Source of the DNA: Pseudonocardia sp.
GTDB taxonomy: Bacteria; Actinomycetota; Actinomycetes; Mycobacteriales; Pseudonocardiaceae
Reading direction: 5' to 3'
Assembly (NCBI GenBank): GCA_026785945.1
Contig: JAJAZD010000179.1
Coordinates: 1-33,263 of the forward strand
DNA length: 33,263 bases
Shown here: one piece after another, positions 7,995-16,315 of the stretch
Position numbering within the stretch: position 1 is the stretch's first letter
How the letters are laid out: every line of letters starts with the position of its first letter
Notes under the pieces: generated by a model
Told to the model about the DNA's origin: nothing
The model's database searches: none
What the model saw: the letters and a program-made list of their open reading frames with translations, nothing else
Made by a program: the position numbers and the translations under genes

Positions 7995-8810
7995 ATGAGC
8001 GCTCCTGACGCCTCGGACCCGGCCACCCCCCGTTCCCCGGCGGCCGCGGCGGCCGCTCTCGCCACCGCCACCGGTGTGCGGAGCCACGACGTCGCCGTCG
8101 TCCTGGGCTCGGGCTGGCGCCCGGCGGCCGACGTGATCGGGCAGCCCACGCACGAGGTCGCGATGGCCGAGCTGCCGGGCTTCGTCGCCCCCACCGTCTC
8201 CGGACACGGCGGCACGATCCGCTCGGTCCCCGTCGGCGGGCGGCGTGTCCTGGTGCTGCTCGGGCGCACCCACCTCTACGAGGGCCACGGCGTGGGGCCG
8301 GTCGCCCACGGCGTGCGCACCGCCGCGGCGGCGGGTTGTCGCACCGTGGTGCTCACCAACGCAGCGGGCGGCATCCGTGAGGGCATGCAGGTGGGCGATC
8401 CCGTGCTGATCTCCGACCACCTCAACATGACGGCCGCGTCGCCGCTGGTCGGGGCCAGCTTCGTCGACCTCACCGACCTCTACTCCCCGACACTGCGCGC
8501 GCTGGCCCGCGAGATCGACCCGTCGCTCACCGAGGGCGTCTACGCCGGGCTGCCGGGCCCACACTTCGAGACCCCCGCCGAGATCCGGATGCTGCGCGGC
8601 ATGGGTGCCGATCTGGTCGGGATGTCGACGGTGTCCGAGGCGATCGCGGCCCGCGCGGAGGGCGTCGAGGTGTTCGGGCTGTCCCTGGTGACGAACCTGG
8701 CCGCGGGGATGACCGGCCGGCCCCTCGATCACCACGAGGTGCTCGCCGTCGGTGCGGCGTCGGCGGGCCGAATGGGTGAGCTGTTGCGCGAGCTGGTCAT
8801 CCGGGCGTGA
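7995..8810 (+). CDS. deoD: Purine nucleoside phosphorylase (trimeric class)
   Basis: Cleaves purine (deoxy)ribonucleosides with phosphate to base plus (deoxy)ribose 1-phosphate. The 271-residue length fits the trimeric PNP class. Motifs: GSGW at 38-41 (phosphate site), [39 protein letters not shown] and LVTNLAAG, the last carrying the purine-contacting Asn region. The ATG at 7995 is preferred over an in-frame GTG at 7965 because TAGGCT lies 7 nt before it. Its stop overlaps the GTG of the phosphosugar mutase (GTGA), so the two are probably translationally coupled. The symbol deoD follows mycobacterial usage; punA would suit the class equally. Confidence 0.92.
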   Translation: MSAPDASDPATPRSPAAAAAALATATGVRSHDVAVVLGSGWRPAADVIGQPTHEVAMAELPGFVAPTVSGHGGTIRSVPVGGRRVLVLLGRTHLYEGHGVGPVAHGVRTAAAAGCRTVVLTNAAGGIREGMQVGDPVLISDHLNMTAASPLVGASFVDLTDLYSPTLRALAREIDPSLTEGVYAGLPGPHFETPAEIRMLRGMGADLVGMSTVSEAIAARAEGVEVFGLSLVTNLAAGMTGRPLDHHEVLAVGAASAGRMGELLRELVIRA

Positions 8811-10465
8811 CCCCCACAGGAGCGGAGTCGACGTCCCGCGAGTCGACGACGCGGTATTCGACGTCCCGGGAGGCCGCGCTCCGCTGGATCGCCGACGATC
8901 CCGACCCCACGACACGGGCCGAGCTGCAGGCGGTCGTCGACGCGGCGGCGGCGGGCGCGGACGGTGCGGATCGTGAGCTCGCCGACCGGATGTCGGGGAT
9001 GCTCCGCTTCGGCACCGCGGGACTGCGGGGTCCGGTGCGCGCCGGGCCGGCGGGGATGAACGTGGCCGTGGTCCGGCGTGCGACGGCCGGGCTGGCCGCC
9101 TGGCTGGGGCGTGCCGGCGAGCGCGGGACGGTCGTGGTCGGTCGTGACGCGCGGCACGGCTCGGAGGCGTTCGCCGCGGCGGCGGCGCAGGTGCTGGCGG
9201 GGGCCGGGTTCGGCGTCGCCACGCTGCCCCGGCCGCTACCCACACCCGTGCTGGCCTTCGCCGTGCGCGAGCTCGGAGCCGTCGCGGGTGTGCAGATCAC
9301 CGCGTCGCACAACCCGCCCGCGGACAACGGCTACAAGGTCTACCTCGCCGACGGCGCGCAGCTGGCACCCCCGTCCGACGCCGAGATCGAGGTGGCCATC
9401 GGCGCGGCGCCGCCGGCCGTCGCCGTACCCACCGGTGGCGACATCTCGGCCGGCGACATCTGCACCGTGGACGTCACCGGGTCCTACCTGGAACGGGTCG
9501 CCGCGCTGCCGTGCGGTGGCGCCCGCACGCTGCGGGTGGTGCTCACGCCGATGCACGGTGTCGGCGGCGACACGGCGGTACGTGCGCTGCACGGCGCCGG
9601 GTTCACCGACGTGCACGTCGTCGCCTCCCAGGCCGCCCCCGACCCCGACTTCCCGACCGTGGCGTTCCCGAACCCGGAGGAGCCGGGCGCCACCGACGCC
9701 CTGCTCGCCCTGGCCGCCGAGGTGGACGCCGACCTCGCGATCGCGCTCGACCCGGACGCCGACCGGTGCGCGCTGGCCGTCCCGACGTCGCAGGGCACGT
9801 GGCGGATGCTCTCCGGTGACGAGACCGGCGCCCTGCTCGGTGACCATCTCCTGCGGTCCGGTGGGCACACCGATCCACTGGTCGCGACGACCGTGGTGTC
9901 GTCGTCGATGCTGAGTGCGATCGCCACCGCGCACGGAGCCCGCTACGCCGAGACGCTCACCGGGTTCAAGTGGATCGTGCGCGGTGGGCCGGGTCTGGTC
10001 TACGGCTACGAGGAGGCACTGGGTTACTGCGTCGACCCGGACGCCGTGCGCGACAAGGACGGCATCGCCGCGGCCGTCGTCGCCTGTGATCTCGCCGCCG
10101 GGCTGCGAGCCGCGGGCCGGGGGCTGCTCGACCGGCTCGACGAGTTGGCCGTCGCCCACGGGGTGCACCTGACGGCGGGGATGTCGCTGCGGATGGAGCC
10201 CGCGACGCGCGACGCGGCCGTCGAGCGGCTGCGGTCCGCGCCGCCCGCGGGCTGGTCGGTCGAGCGACCCGCACCCGACGTGCTGGTGCTGCGACGGACC
10301 GGTGAGCGGCTCGTGGTCCGGCCGTCGGGGACGGAGCCCATGCTCAAGGCCTACCTGCAGGTCGTCGAGCCGGTGCCCGCCGGGGACGCGCTCGCCGCGG
10401 CCCGGGCGGCGGCCGGGCGACGGCTCGACCGGCTGCGTGCCGACGTACACGGGTTGCTCGGATGA
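8807..10465 (+). CDS. pmmB: PGM2-like phosphosugar mutase, possible phosphopentomutase
   Basis: A four-domain alpha-D-phosphohexomutase of 552 residues. The active-site Ser loop is [16 protein letters not shown], the metal-binding loop [11 protein letters not shown], the sugar-binding loop [10 protein letters not shown], and the C-terminal phosphate-binding loop [15 protein letters not shown]. The [12 protein letters not shown] stretch after the active site resembles the PGM2/PgcA subgroup, which includes vertebrate PGM2, a phosphopentomutase. M. tuberculosis pmmB occupies the same place after deoD (from memory). The GTGA overlap with the PNP gene, and the lack of any deoB here, make ribose/deoxyribose 1-phosphate a plausible substrate; phosphomannose or phosphoglucose remain possible. 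Confidence 0.85.
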   Translation: MTPTGAESTSRESTTRYSTSREAALRWIADDPDPTTRAELQAVVDAAAAGADGADRELADRMSGMLRFGTAGLRGPVRAGPAGMNVAVVRRATAGLAAWLGRAGERGTVVVGRDARHGSEAFAAAAAQVLAGAGFGVATLPRPLPTPVLAFAVRELGAVAGVQITASHNPPADNGYKVYLADGAQLAPPSDAEIEVAIGAAPPAVAVPTGGDISAGDICTVDVTGSYLERVAALPCGGARTLRVVLTPMHGVGGDTAVRALHGAGFTDVHVVASQAAPDPDFPTVAFPNPEEPGATDALLALAAEVDADLAIALDPDADRCALAVPTSQGTWRMLSGDETGALLGDHLLRSGGHTDPLVATTVVSSSMLSAIATAHGARYAETLTGFKWIVRGGPGLVYGYEEALGYCVDPDAVRDKDGIAAAVVACDLAAGLRAAGRGLLDRLDELAVAHGVHLTAGMSLRMEPATRDAAVERLRSAPPAGWSVERPAPDVLVLRRTGERLVVRPSGTEPMLKAYLQVVEPVPAGDALAAARAAAGRRLDRLRADVHGLLG

Positions 10466-10541
10466 ACCGTCGCATCCGGGCTGGCACCGCGTGTACTCGC
10501 TGTTCGGTGGCAAGGCCGGGCTGCTGACAGCCCTGCGCTGA
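10466..10541 (+). pseudogene. TetR-family DNA-binding-domain remnant
   Basis: Immediately after the mutase stop, one frame reads VYSLFGGKAGLLTALR and then a stop. This closely resembles the end of the TetR_N helix-turn-helix, where the recognition helix is followed by YxxFGxKxxLL. Nothing else of a TetR protein is recognisable on either side, so it would be a decayed fragment of about 15-20 codons. Chance resemblance cannot be excluded for so short a match. Confidence 0.4.
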
Positions 10542-10547
10542 TCGCCG

Positions 10548-10626
10548 GCGCCGTGCCCCCCGACCACGCCCACGCCCCCCGTCGACGAGGAGCGTCGGCC
10601 GCACGAGGGGAGCACCGGCACGGCGC
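10548..10626. terminator. Candidate bidirectional terminator between pmmB and upp
   Basis: GCGCCGTGCC (10548-10557) and GGCACGGCGC (10617-10626) form a perfect 10-bp inverted repeat between two convergent genes. The 59-nt loop is long and there is no T tract, so its strength as a terminator is uncertain. The right arm touches the upp stop codon. Confidence 0.35.
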
Positions 10627-11249
10627 TAGACGGCTCCGAACTGCCGGTCCCCCGCGTCGCCGAGACCGGGGACGATGAACGCCGAGTCGTTGAGGCGCTC
10701 GTCGACGCTCGCCGTGATCACCCGCACCGGGAGACCGCTCCCGGCCAGGTGCGCGATGCCCTCCGGGGCGGCGAGCACGCAGATCGCCGTGACGTCGGAC
10801 GTGCCGCGCTCGGTGAGCAGCCGGATCGTGTGCTCCATCGACCCGCCCGTGGCGAGCATCGGATCCAGGACGAACACCGGACGCCCGTGCAGTGATTCGG
10901 GCAGCGACTCCATGTAGGGCGTCGGGCGGTGCGTCTCCTCGTCGCGTGCGAGCCCCACGAATCCCATCTGTGCCTCGGGCATGAGCGCCTGCGCGGCGTC
11001 GACCATGCCCAGGCCGGCGCGCAGCACCGGCACCAGCAGCGGCGGGTTCGCCAGCCGATAGCCCGTGGTGCGCGCGACGGGGGTGTGCAGCGGCGCGGTG
11101 ACGACGGGCGCGTCGCGGGTGGCCTCGTAGATCAGCATCAGGGTCAGGTCGCGCAGCGCGGCCCGGAACGTCGCGTTGTCCGTGCGCGCGTCGCGCATGG
11201 TGGACAGCCGCGCCTTGGCCAGTGGGTGGTCGACGACCCGCACATCCAT
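10626..11249 (-). CDS. upp: Uracil phosphoribosyltransferase
   Basis: Converts uracil and PRPP to UMP. The 207-residue length is typical. Motifs: the N-terminal [23 protein letters not shown], the PRPP-binding [12 protein letters not shown] (about residues 126-137), and near the C-terminus [25 protein letters not shown], where uracil is bound. It converges on pmmB. Upstream on the same strand, 49 nt away, lies the metallophosphoesterase gene, but upp has its own leaderless promoter with TAGCCT 6 nt before the ATG. It could salvage the uracil released by the nucleoside phosphorylases of this region. Confidence 0.96.
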   Translation of the reverse strand: MDVRVVDHPLAKARLSTMRDARTDNATFRAALRDLTLMLIYEATRDAPVVTAPLHTPVARTTGYRLANPPLLVPVLRAGLGMVDAAQALMPEAQMGFVGLARDEETHRPTPYMESLPESLHGRPVFVLDPMLATGGSMEHTIRLLTERGTSDVTAICVLAAPEGIAHLAGSGLPVRVITASVDERLNDSAFIVPGLGDAGDRQFGAV

Positions 11250-11255
11250 GACCAG

Positions 11256-11261
11256 AGGCTA
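11256..11261 (-). promoter_or_regulatory. -10 box TAGCCT, leaderless start of upp
   Basis: On the minus strand TAGCCT is followed by 6 nt and the upp ATG. There is no ribosome binding site, so transcription likely begins at the start codon. Confidence 0.6.
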
Positions 11262-11297
11262 GGTGGACACGGCGGGTGCGGCGGAGGTGACCGGTCC

Positions 11298-12914
11298 CTA
11301 CGGCACCCGGCGGGCGGGGGTCTCGCTCGTCCAGGTCCATCGACCGTCGGTTCGGCGGGTGGCGCGCACGCGGTCCTCGCACGCGGGGTCGTGCTCGTGT
11401 TCGCGGCAGCCCGTGGCCGACCAACAGCTCAGCACGATTTCCTCGCTCGTGGCGTCGAGGCGCAGGAAGCTCTTGAACTGCGGCACGGCGTTCGAGTCGA
11501 ACAGCAGCGACATCAGGTTGTGGGCGGCCGTGATGCCGCGCGCGGGCAGCGGGTACACGCGCTCGGCGGCCCGGCGCGCCCGCGCGTCCGGGTGCGCGGA
11601 GCCCGGACGGGGCGGGTCGATCCCGAGCCGCTCGGCCATGATCGCGGTGGCGTCGTCGGGGGAGATCGCGAGCCGGCCGAGACCGAGTCCGAGCACGGCG
11701 TCGTAACGACGGCTGAAGTGCGCCAGGGAGTCGCCGCGCAGCGGGTAGCAGCGGAACGCGTCCTCGTACGCGGCGGGCGCGAGGCGGTCGACGTTCGGGA
11801 TCTGGTGGGTCGCCGACAGGTATGCTCCCGACCCGCCCGCGACGAGGTACTGGACCGTGCGCCCGTCGCGTTGCAGCACCGGGTAACGCTGGTAGTTGTG
11901 GTCGTCGCCGCCGATCGCCGCGACGTAGTTGAACGCGGGGTCGGTGACGATCTCGTTGACGTCACCCCCGCCCTCGATCGGGCATCGCTGGAGCTCACCG
12001 CAGGTGTAGAGCGGCTTGCCGGTGAGCAGGATCTTGGGTTTCGCACCCGCGGACACCGCACGGAGCCACTCACCCTGGTCGCGGTCGAGGCCCCCGGCCA
12101 TCCCGGTGTCGATCAGCACCAGCCGCACCGGGCCGGCGTCGATCGCGCAGTACGGGCCGGGCTGGACGGCCTGTTGCGACTCCGCGTCGCGGTACCAGCG
12201 CATGGCGGCGACGTCCTCGACGGTCCCCTTCGGCGCCCGCCGCCACAGCAGCCGCCGCAGGGCGCGCTTCCAGGCCGGGCCCGGGCCGGGGACCTCCGGC
12301 ACGCCGGAGTCGGGCGGTGCGTCGCAGAACGCGGTCATGAAGCCGGTGAGGCCGTCGAACCAGTCGTGGTTGCCGGGCAGCGCGTAGATCGGGCCCGGGT
12401 AGTCGGCGTACGGGCGGTAGAAGCGGTCGGCGTAGGGGCGGACCCCGCCCGCCGGGTAGATCACGTCGCTGCAGACGACGGCGAGGTCGGTGTCGGCGGC
12501 GACGCGCTCGAACACGGGCACCACGACGTACTGCGACGCGTCACCCTCACCGGGGTCGCCCAGCACGGCCACGGAGATCGCGTCCCGGTCGGCGAAACGG
12601 GTGACGAGCCGGTCCCGCGGCGGGGGCGCGACGCCGACGGCCCGCGCATACCGGTCGAGCCGGCGCAGCCACTCCCGGCGCATGTCGTCGGTGGGATCGC
12701 CGAGCAGGCGGGCGAGCACGGCGTTGCGGGACGCGATCAGCGGGCCGGGTCGCAGCCACGAGAACCGGCTGGTCCGCGGCGCGAGACCGGCACCCACGCC
12801 GAGCTCTCGGCACCCCCACCCGGCCGCCCTCACCGAGCTTCGCGACGGCCCGGGGTCGTCGTCACGGCCCGCCGGGACGGCGACGAGGCCCGGGCGGGCG
12901 CCGGGACCGGTCAC
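11298..12914 (-). CDS. Metallophosphoesterase
   Basis: A calcineurin-like phosphoesterase of 538 residues from the chosen start. Metal-binding blocks: LGDPGEGD (Asp120), CSDVIYP (Asp150, where GD is usual), LPGNHDW (Asn182-His183-Asp184), and GGDDHNYQRYP late in the domain in place of the usual GHxH. A long C-terminal part (about 420-538) is of unknown role. The GTG at 12914 overlaps the stop of the upstream hydrolase as GTGA, which suggests translational coupling; an in-frame GTG at 12797 (499 residues) would skip a Gly/Pro/Arg-rich leader. The substrate is unknown. In M. tuberculosis the phosphatase gene sapM lies beside upp, from memory, but this protein belongs to a different family. Confidence 0.75.
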   Translation of the reverse strand: MTGPGARPGLVAVPAGRDDDPGPSRSSVRAAGWGCRELGVGAGLAPRTSRFSWLRPGPLIASRNAVLARLLGDPTDDMRREWLRRLDRYARAVGVAPPPRDRLVTRFADRDAISVAVLGDPGEGDASQYVVVPVFERVAADTDLAVVCSDVIYPAGGVRPYADRFYRPYADYPGPIYALPGNHDWFDGLTGFMTAFCDAPPDSGVPEVPGPGPAWKRALRRLLWRRAPKGTVEDVAAMRWYRDAESQQAVQPGPYCAIDAGPVRLVLIDTGMAGGLDRDQGEWLRAVSAGAKPKILLTGKPLYTCGELQRCPIEGGGDVNEIVTDPAFNYVAAIGGDDHNYQRYPVLQRDGRTVQYLVAGGSGAYLSATHQIPNVDRLAPAAYEDAFRCYPLRGDSLAHFSRRYDAVLGLGLGRLAISPDDATAIMAERLGIDPPRPGSAHPDARARRAAERVYPLPARGITAAHNLMSLLFDSNAVPQFKSFLRLDATSEEIVLSCWSATGCREHEHDPACEDRVRATRRTDGRWTWTSETPARRVP

Positions 12915-13822
12915 CGGATCGACGCCACGAACCGGGCCACCTCGGCGGCGAGCGCGGGCCCGGCGTCCTCCTGCAGGAAGTGCCCGGCCCCGGTGATCGT
13001 GGGGTGTTCGCGACCGGCGGCTCCCGGCATCGCCGCGCGCAGCACCGGTCCCATGGCGGCGGTGATCGGGTCGCCGTCGCTGAACGCGCACAGGAACGGG
13101 ATGTCGATGTCGGCCCACGCGGCCCACGCGGCCCGGTTGGCCATCGTGGCGGGGTCGTCGGGCCGGGTGGGCACCAGCGTCGGCATGGCCCGAGGACCCG
13201 CCTTGTAGGACTCGTCGGGGAACGGAGCGCCGTAGGCGGCCAGCACGTCGGGCGGGAACGGCGTGCGGCAGCCGGACTGCACCAGCCGCGCCACGTCCAG
13301 CGTCTGCGCCTTCTCCACGGCCCGCCGGAACTGCCACCACACCGCCGGCATGTCGTCCTCGCCCGTGGGGAGTCCGGTGTTGGCGGCGACGACCGCCGCG
13401 AACCTGTCGGGATGCTCCGCCACCAGTCGCAGCCCCAGCAGGCCGCCCCAGTCCTGCCCCACGAGCGTGACGTCGCGCAGGTCGAGCGCGTCGAGCACGA
13501 GGGACCGCACCCACTCGACGTGCCGCGCGTAGCTGTGGTCACCGATCTCGGCCGGCTTGTCGGAACGGCCGAACCCGACCAGGTCCGGTGCCACGGCGCG
13601 CAGGCCCGCGTCGGCGAGCACCGGGATCATCGTCCGGTACAGGAACGACCAGCTCGGCTCACCGTGGAGCAGCAGCACGACCGGCCCGTCCGCCGGACCG
13701 TCCTCGACCCACGCCATGCGCAACGTGCCCCCGTCGCCGTCGGGGACCTCCGCGTAGTGGGGTGCGAGGTCGAAGCCGGGGAGGACGGCGAACCGCTCGT
13801 CGGGGGTGCGGAGGGTGCGCAT
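12911..13822 (-). CDS. Haloalkane dehalogenase-like alpha/beta hydrolase
   Basis: A 303-residue alpha/beta-hydrolase. The oxyanion region is LLHGEPSW, the nucleophile elbow GQDWGG (Asp124 with the following Trp, a halide-stabilising residue in haloalkane dehalogenases), and the catalytic His is in GAGHFLQED near 281. The N-terminal region RTLRTPDERFAVLPGFDLAPHY is typical of dehalogenases of the DhlA/DhmA subgroup. An Asp nucleophile beside Trp argues against an ordinary esterase; physiological substrates of such chromosomal enzymes are usually unknown. The ATG at 13822 is preceded by CAGGAT 6 nt upstream (leaderless -10, or AGGA as ribosome binding site). Its stop overlaps the next gene. Confidence 0.82.
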   Translation of the reverse strand: MRTLRTPDERFAVLPGFDLAPHYAEVPDGDGGTLRMAWVEDGPADGPVVLLLHGEPSWSFLYRTMIPVLADAGLRAVAPDLVGFGRSDKPAEIGDHSYARHVEWVRSLVLDALDLRDVTLVGQDWGGLLGLRLVAEHPDRFAAVVAANTGLPTGEDDMPAVWWQFRRAVEKAQTLDVARLVQSGCRTPFPPDVLAAYGAPFPDESYKAGPRAMPTLVPTRPDDPATMANRAAWAAWADIDIPFLCAFSDGDPITAAMGPVLRAAMPGAAGREHPTITGAGHFLQEDAGPALAAEVARFVASIR

Positions 13823-13828
13823 GACCCG

Positions 13829-13834
13829 ATCCTG
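13829..13834 (-). promoter_or_regulatory. Candidate -10 box CAGGAT of the dehalogenase-like gene
   Basis: CAGGAT on the minus strand is followed by 6 nt and then ATG 13822. AGGA within it could serve instead as a ribosome binding site, so the two readings cannot be separated by sequence. Confidence 0.3.
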
Positions 13835-13888
13835 GCACCCGCACGGTCCCCGGTGCACCGTCCGACCGGTGGGGCCTGTGCGACAAGA

Positions 13889-14974
13889 TCATTGAAGGGG
13901 GAACGGGGGCTGCCACCACCACGGCTCCTCGACCACCTCGATCGCGACCACCCACTTCACCCACCAGAACCCGCGCCGGCCGGGGGCCACGAGCCGTGCC
14001 GGGCCGCCGTGCCCGACCGAGAGCGGGCGCCTGGCGGCGTGCGTCGCGAGCAGGAGGGCGTCGGCGTCCGCGGCGGGGAAGCGGCGCCGGTATCCCGTGG
14101 CCGACACGACGTCGAGCGACGCGCCGGGCGGCAGCCCCAGTGCCGAGAGCGGGACACCTCGCCACTCCTGCTCGGCGTACCAGCCGCCGGTGCAGTCGAG
14201 CACGGCGCGGTCGGTGCGTTGCGGCAGCGCCGCGAGGGCGGCCGCATCGCGCGGCTGTGCACCTACGCCCTGCCGCGTGACCTGCAGCCGCCAGTCCGCC
14301 GCCGGGATCCGCGGCACCAGGTCGAACAGCCACTGCGTCACCGGCATCAGCGTGGGATCCCCGGACCCCACGTCGTGCGAGCCGGTGAACCGGCGCTCCC
14401 GGCCGGGCGCCACCGTCCACAGTGCCCCCGTCCACAGAGCCGCCGCACCCACCACCAGCAGCGCGCCCCGCAACGCGATGCGCCGGTCCAGGTCGGTGCG
14501 TCCCGGGCCGGTGCGTGGCAGCAGTGGCCGCCACCGCATCCGGCGCAGGTGGTGGGCGAGGACGTGCGCGACGAGGAGGACGACCACACCCACCGCGGAC
14601 CCGACGTGGATCTGCATCGGCAGCAGCCCGACGAACGGCGCGAAGCCGCCGACGGCGTGCAGGAGGCCGCTGCCGACCGCGAGCAGGACCAGTGCGGTGA
14701 ATGCGGAGCTGACCGCCTTCCGCGGCCGACCGGGCCGTCGCAGCCCCCGCCGCGCGATCGCGGTCTTGGCGGGAGCGAGGAGCAACAGCCCCAGACCGGC
14801 CCCGCCGTGCACGGCGACGACCACGCCCGAGCCGGGCTCCGCACCCGCCGCGAACGCCAGCACACCGCTGGTCGTCGCGATCACCAGGAGTGTCAACAGG
14901 GTCACGTTGACCGGTCCGGTCCACCGGTTCATGCGCTCACCGTCCCGTGTCCCCCACCGCCAGTGATCGTTCAC
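13889..14974 (-). CDS. Five-TM molybdopterin-dependent oxidoreductase
   Basis: A 361-residue membrane protein. Five hydrophobic segments lie at about 24-44, 49-68, 87-107, 119-139 and 166-185; several contain His residues (VHGG, LHAVGG, IHVGS, AHVLAHH) that could bind heme as in cytochrome b. A soluble sulfite-oxidase/YedY-like molybdopterin domain follows (about 195-361), with Cys261 in LDCTGGWY as the expected Mo ligand and a C-terminal segment rich in Trp. An Arg pair (DLDRRIALRG, about 164-165) stands just before TM5, which fits proteins whose last TM is handed to Tat. Partner and substrate are unknown. The GTG at 14974 has AGGGTGAG upstream; ATG 14932 is the alternative start. Confidence 0.78.
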   Translation of the reverse strand: MNDHWRWGTRDGERMNRWTGPVNVTLLTLLVIATTSGVLAFAAGAEPGSGVVVAVHGGAGLGLLLLAPAKTAIARRGLRRPGRPRKAVSSAFTALVLLAVGSGLLHAVGGFAPFVGLLPMQIHVGSAVGVVVLLVAHVLAHHLRRMRWRPLLPRTGPGRTDLDRRIALRGALLVVGAAALWTGALWTVAPGRERRFTGSHDVGSGDPTLMPVTQWLFDLVPRIPAADWRLQVTRQGVGAQPRDAAALAALPQRTDRAVLDCTGGWYAEQEWRGVPLSALGLPPGASLDVVSATGYRRRFPAADADALLLATHAARRPLSVGHGGPARLVAPGRRGFWWVKWVVAIEVVEEPWWWQPPFPLQ

Positions 14975-15054
14975 CGTTCTCACCCTGGCCCGAACGGGTG
15001 GTCTGCCACGAACACTGTCACGCCGGGCCGCCCGCGACGCTCTACTGGGAACAC

Positions 15055-15065
15055 GAGGAGGTGAT
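15055..15065 (+). promoter_or_regulatory. Strong ribosome binding site (GAGGAGGTGAT)
   Basis: A near-perfect anti-16S match ends 3 nt before the ATG at 15069 and fixes the start of the small gene. It contrasts with the leaderless starts that dominate here. Confidence 0.8.
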
Positions 15066-15068
15066 CCG

Positions 15069-15305
15069 ATGCCGGAGAACAGGACTTCCGAAGACGCGAC
15101 ACTGGTTGCCGCGGCCGAGAAGCTCACGCAGTGCGACGGCTACGTCGTGCTGGCCGTGGACCCCCAGACCGGTGAGATCGACGCCCACGGGCCGTTCGAC
15201 GGGTTGACGGCCACGGTCAAGGCCGACCAGCTGCGCCGCGACTTCGACCGCGGCGGGCTCGAGGACGTCACCGTCGGCGTCGTCCGGCTGCACAACTCCA
15301 CCTGA
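15069..15305 (+). CDS. Small conserved-looking protein, unknown function
   Basis: A 78-residue soluble protein, mildly acidic, with no signal peptide or membrane segment. It reads as an N-terminal helix (SEDATLVAAAEKLTQ) followed by alternating strands (YVVLAVDPQTGEID, a Gly-Pro turn, then DVTVGVVRLHNST). I do not recognise a family. It has one of the strongest ribosome binding sites of the window. It is divergent from the Mo oxidoreductase, with about 95 nt between the two start codons, and precedes deoC by 32 nt; deoC has its own -10 box within that gap. Confidence 0.65.
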   Translation: MPENRTSEDATLVAAAEKLTQCDGYVVLAVDPQTGEIDAHGPFDGLTATVKADQLRRDFDRGGLEDVTVGVVRLHNST

Positions 15306-15325
15306 TCCGGCCCGCACCGGATGCC

Positions 15326-15331
15326 TAGACT
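15326..15331 (+). promoter_or_regulatory. -10 box TAGACT, leaderless start of deoC
   Basis: TAGACT is followed by 6 nt and then the deoC GTG at 15338, with no ribosome binding site. Confidence 0.6.
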
Positions 15332-15337
15332 GGGGCC

Positions 15338-16315
15338 GTGACGAGGACCGTTCCCGCCCCGCGGGCCACCGCCGAGAGCACCGGTGGGTTCGCGGGTGTC
15401 GGCCGTGACGAGGCCTCCCTGCGGCGCTTCCTGTACGGGCTGCCCGGTGTCGACCAGGTCGGGCTGGAACGCCGAGCGGCGACCCTCGCCACCCGCAGCA
15501 TCAAGAAGGGCTCGAAGCTCCGCGCCATCGACCTGGCGATATCCATGATCGACCTGACGACGCTGGAGGGCTCCGACACCCCCGGCAAGGTCGCGTCGCT
15601 CTGCGCGCAGGCGCGGCGCCCCGACGCCGAGTACCCCGACGTGCCGCCGGTGGCCGCGGTCTGCCTCTACCCCGACCTCGTCCGCGGTGCGGTGGAGCGC
15701 CTCGCGGGCAGCGGAGTGCAGGTCGCGGCGGTGGCCACGGCGTTCCCGTCGGGACGGTCGTCGCGGGCGGTGAAGCTCGCCGACACCGCGCTGGCGGTCG
15801 ACAGCGGGGCAGGCGAGATCGACATGGTGATCGACCGCGGCGCGTTCCTGACCGGGCGTTACGGCAAGATCCACGACGAGATCGTCGCCGTCAAGCAGGC
15901 CTGCGGGAACGCCCACCTCAAGGTCATCCTGGAGACCGGCGAGCTGGCCGGCTACGACGACGTGCGCCGGGCGTCCTGGCTCGCGCTGCTCGCGGGCGGC
16001 GACGTCATCAAGACCTCGACGGGCAAGATCGCCCCCGCCGCCACTCTCCCGGTGGTGCAGGTGATGCTGCAGGCCGTGCGCGACTGGCACCGCCTCACCG
16101 GCGAGTACCGCGGCGTCAAGGCCGCCGGCGGCATCCGGTCCACGAAGGACGCGATCCGCCACCTCGTCGCCGTCAACGAGGTGGCTGGGCCCGCGTGGCT
16201 CACCGCCGATCTGTTCCGCTTCGGTGCGTCCTCCCTGCTCGCCGATCTGCTGCGCCAGCGCCGCACGCAGGTCGAGGGCCACTACGCCGGCACCGAGTAC
16301 ATCGGAGCGTCCTGA
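15338..16315 (+). CDS. deoC: Deoxyribose-phosphate aldolase
   Basis: Cleaves 2-deoxyribose 5-phosphate to glyceraldehyde 3-phosphate and acetaldehyde, the last step of deoxynucleoside breakdown. At 325 residues it is the long type (like eukaryotic DERA) with about 65 extra N-terminal residues before MIDLTTLEG. Visible: VCLYP, VATAFPSG, GAGEIDMVID, the Schiff-base Lys225 in GGDVIKTSTGK, and the proton-relay Lys261 in GVKAAGGI. The GTG start is supported by TAGACT 6 nt upstream. The stop overlaps the aldehyde dehydrogenase start (TGATG), which fits direct oxidation of the acetaldehyde product by the next enzyme. Confidence 0.95.
   Translation: MTRTVPAPRATAESTGGFAGVGRDEASLRRFLYGLPGVDQVGLERRAATLATRSIKKGSKLRAIDLAISMIDLTTLEGSDTPGKVASLCAQARRPDAEYPDVPPVAAVCLYPDLVRGAVERLAGSGVQVAAVATAFPSGRSSRAVKLADTALAVDSGAGEIDMVIDRGAFLTGRYGKIHDEIVAVKQACGNAHLKVILETGELAGYDDVRRASWLALLAGGDVIKTSTGKIAPAATLPVVQVMLQAVRDWHRLTGEYRGVKAAGGIRSTKDAIRHLVAVNEVAGPAWLTADLFRFGASSLLADLLRQRRTQVEGHYAGTEYIGAS

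Noticed and set aside
12915-13514. N-terminal extension of the metallophosphoesterase frame up to 13514
   Set aside because: This part runs antiparallel in frame space to the well-supported dehalogenase-like gene and has Arg/Gly/Pro-rich shadow composition.
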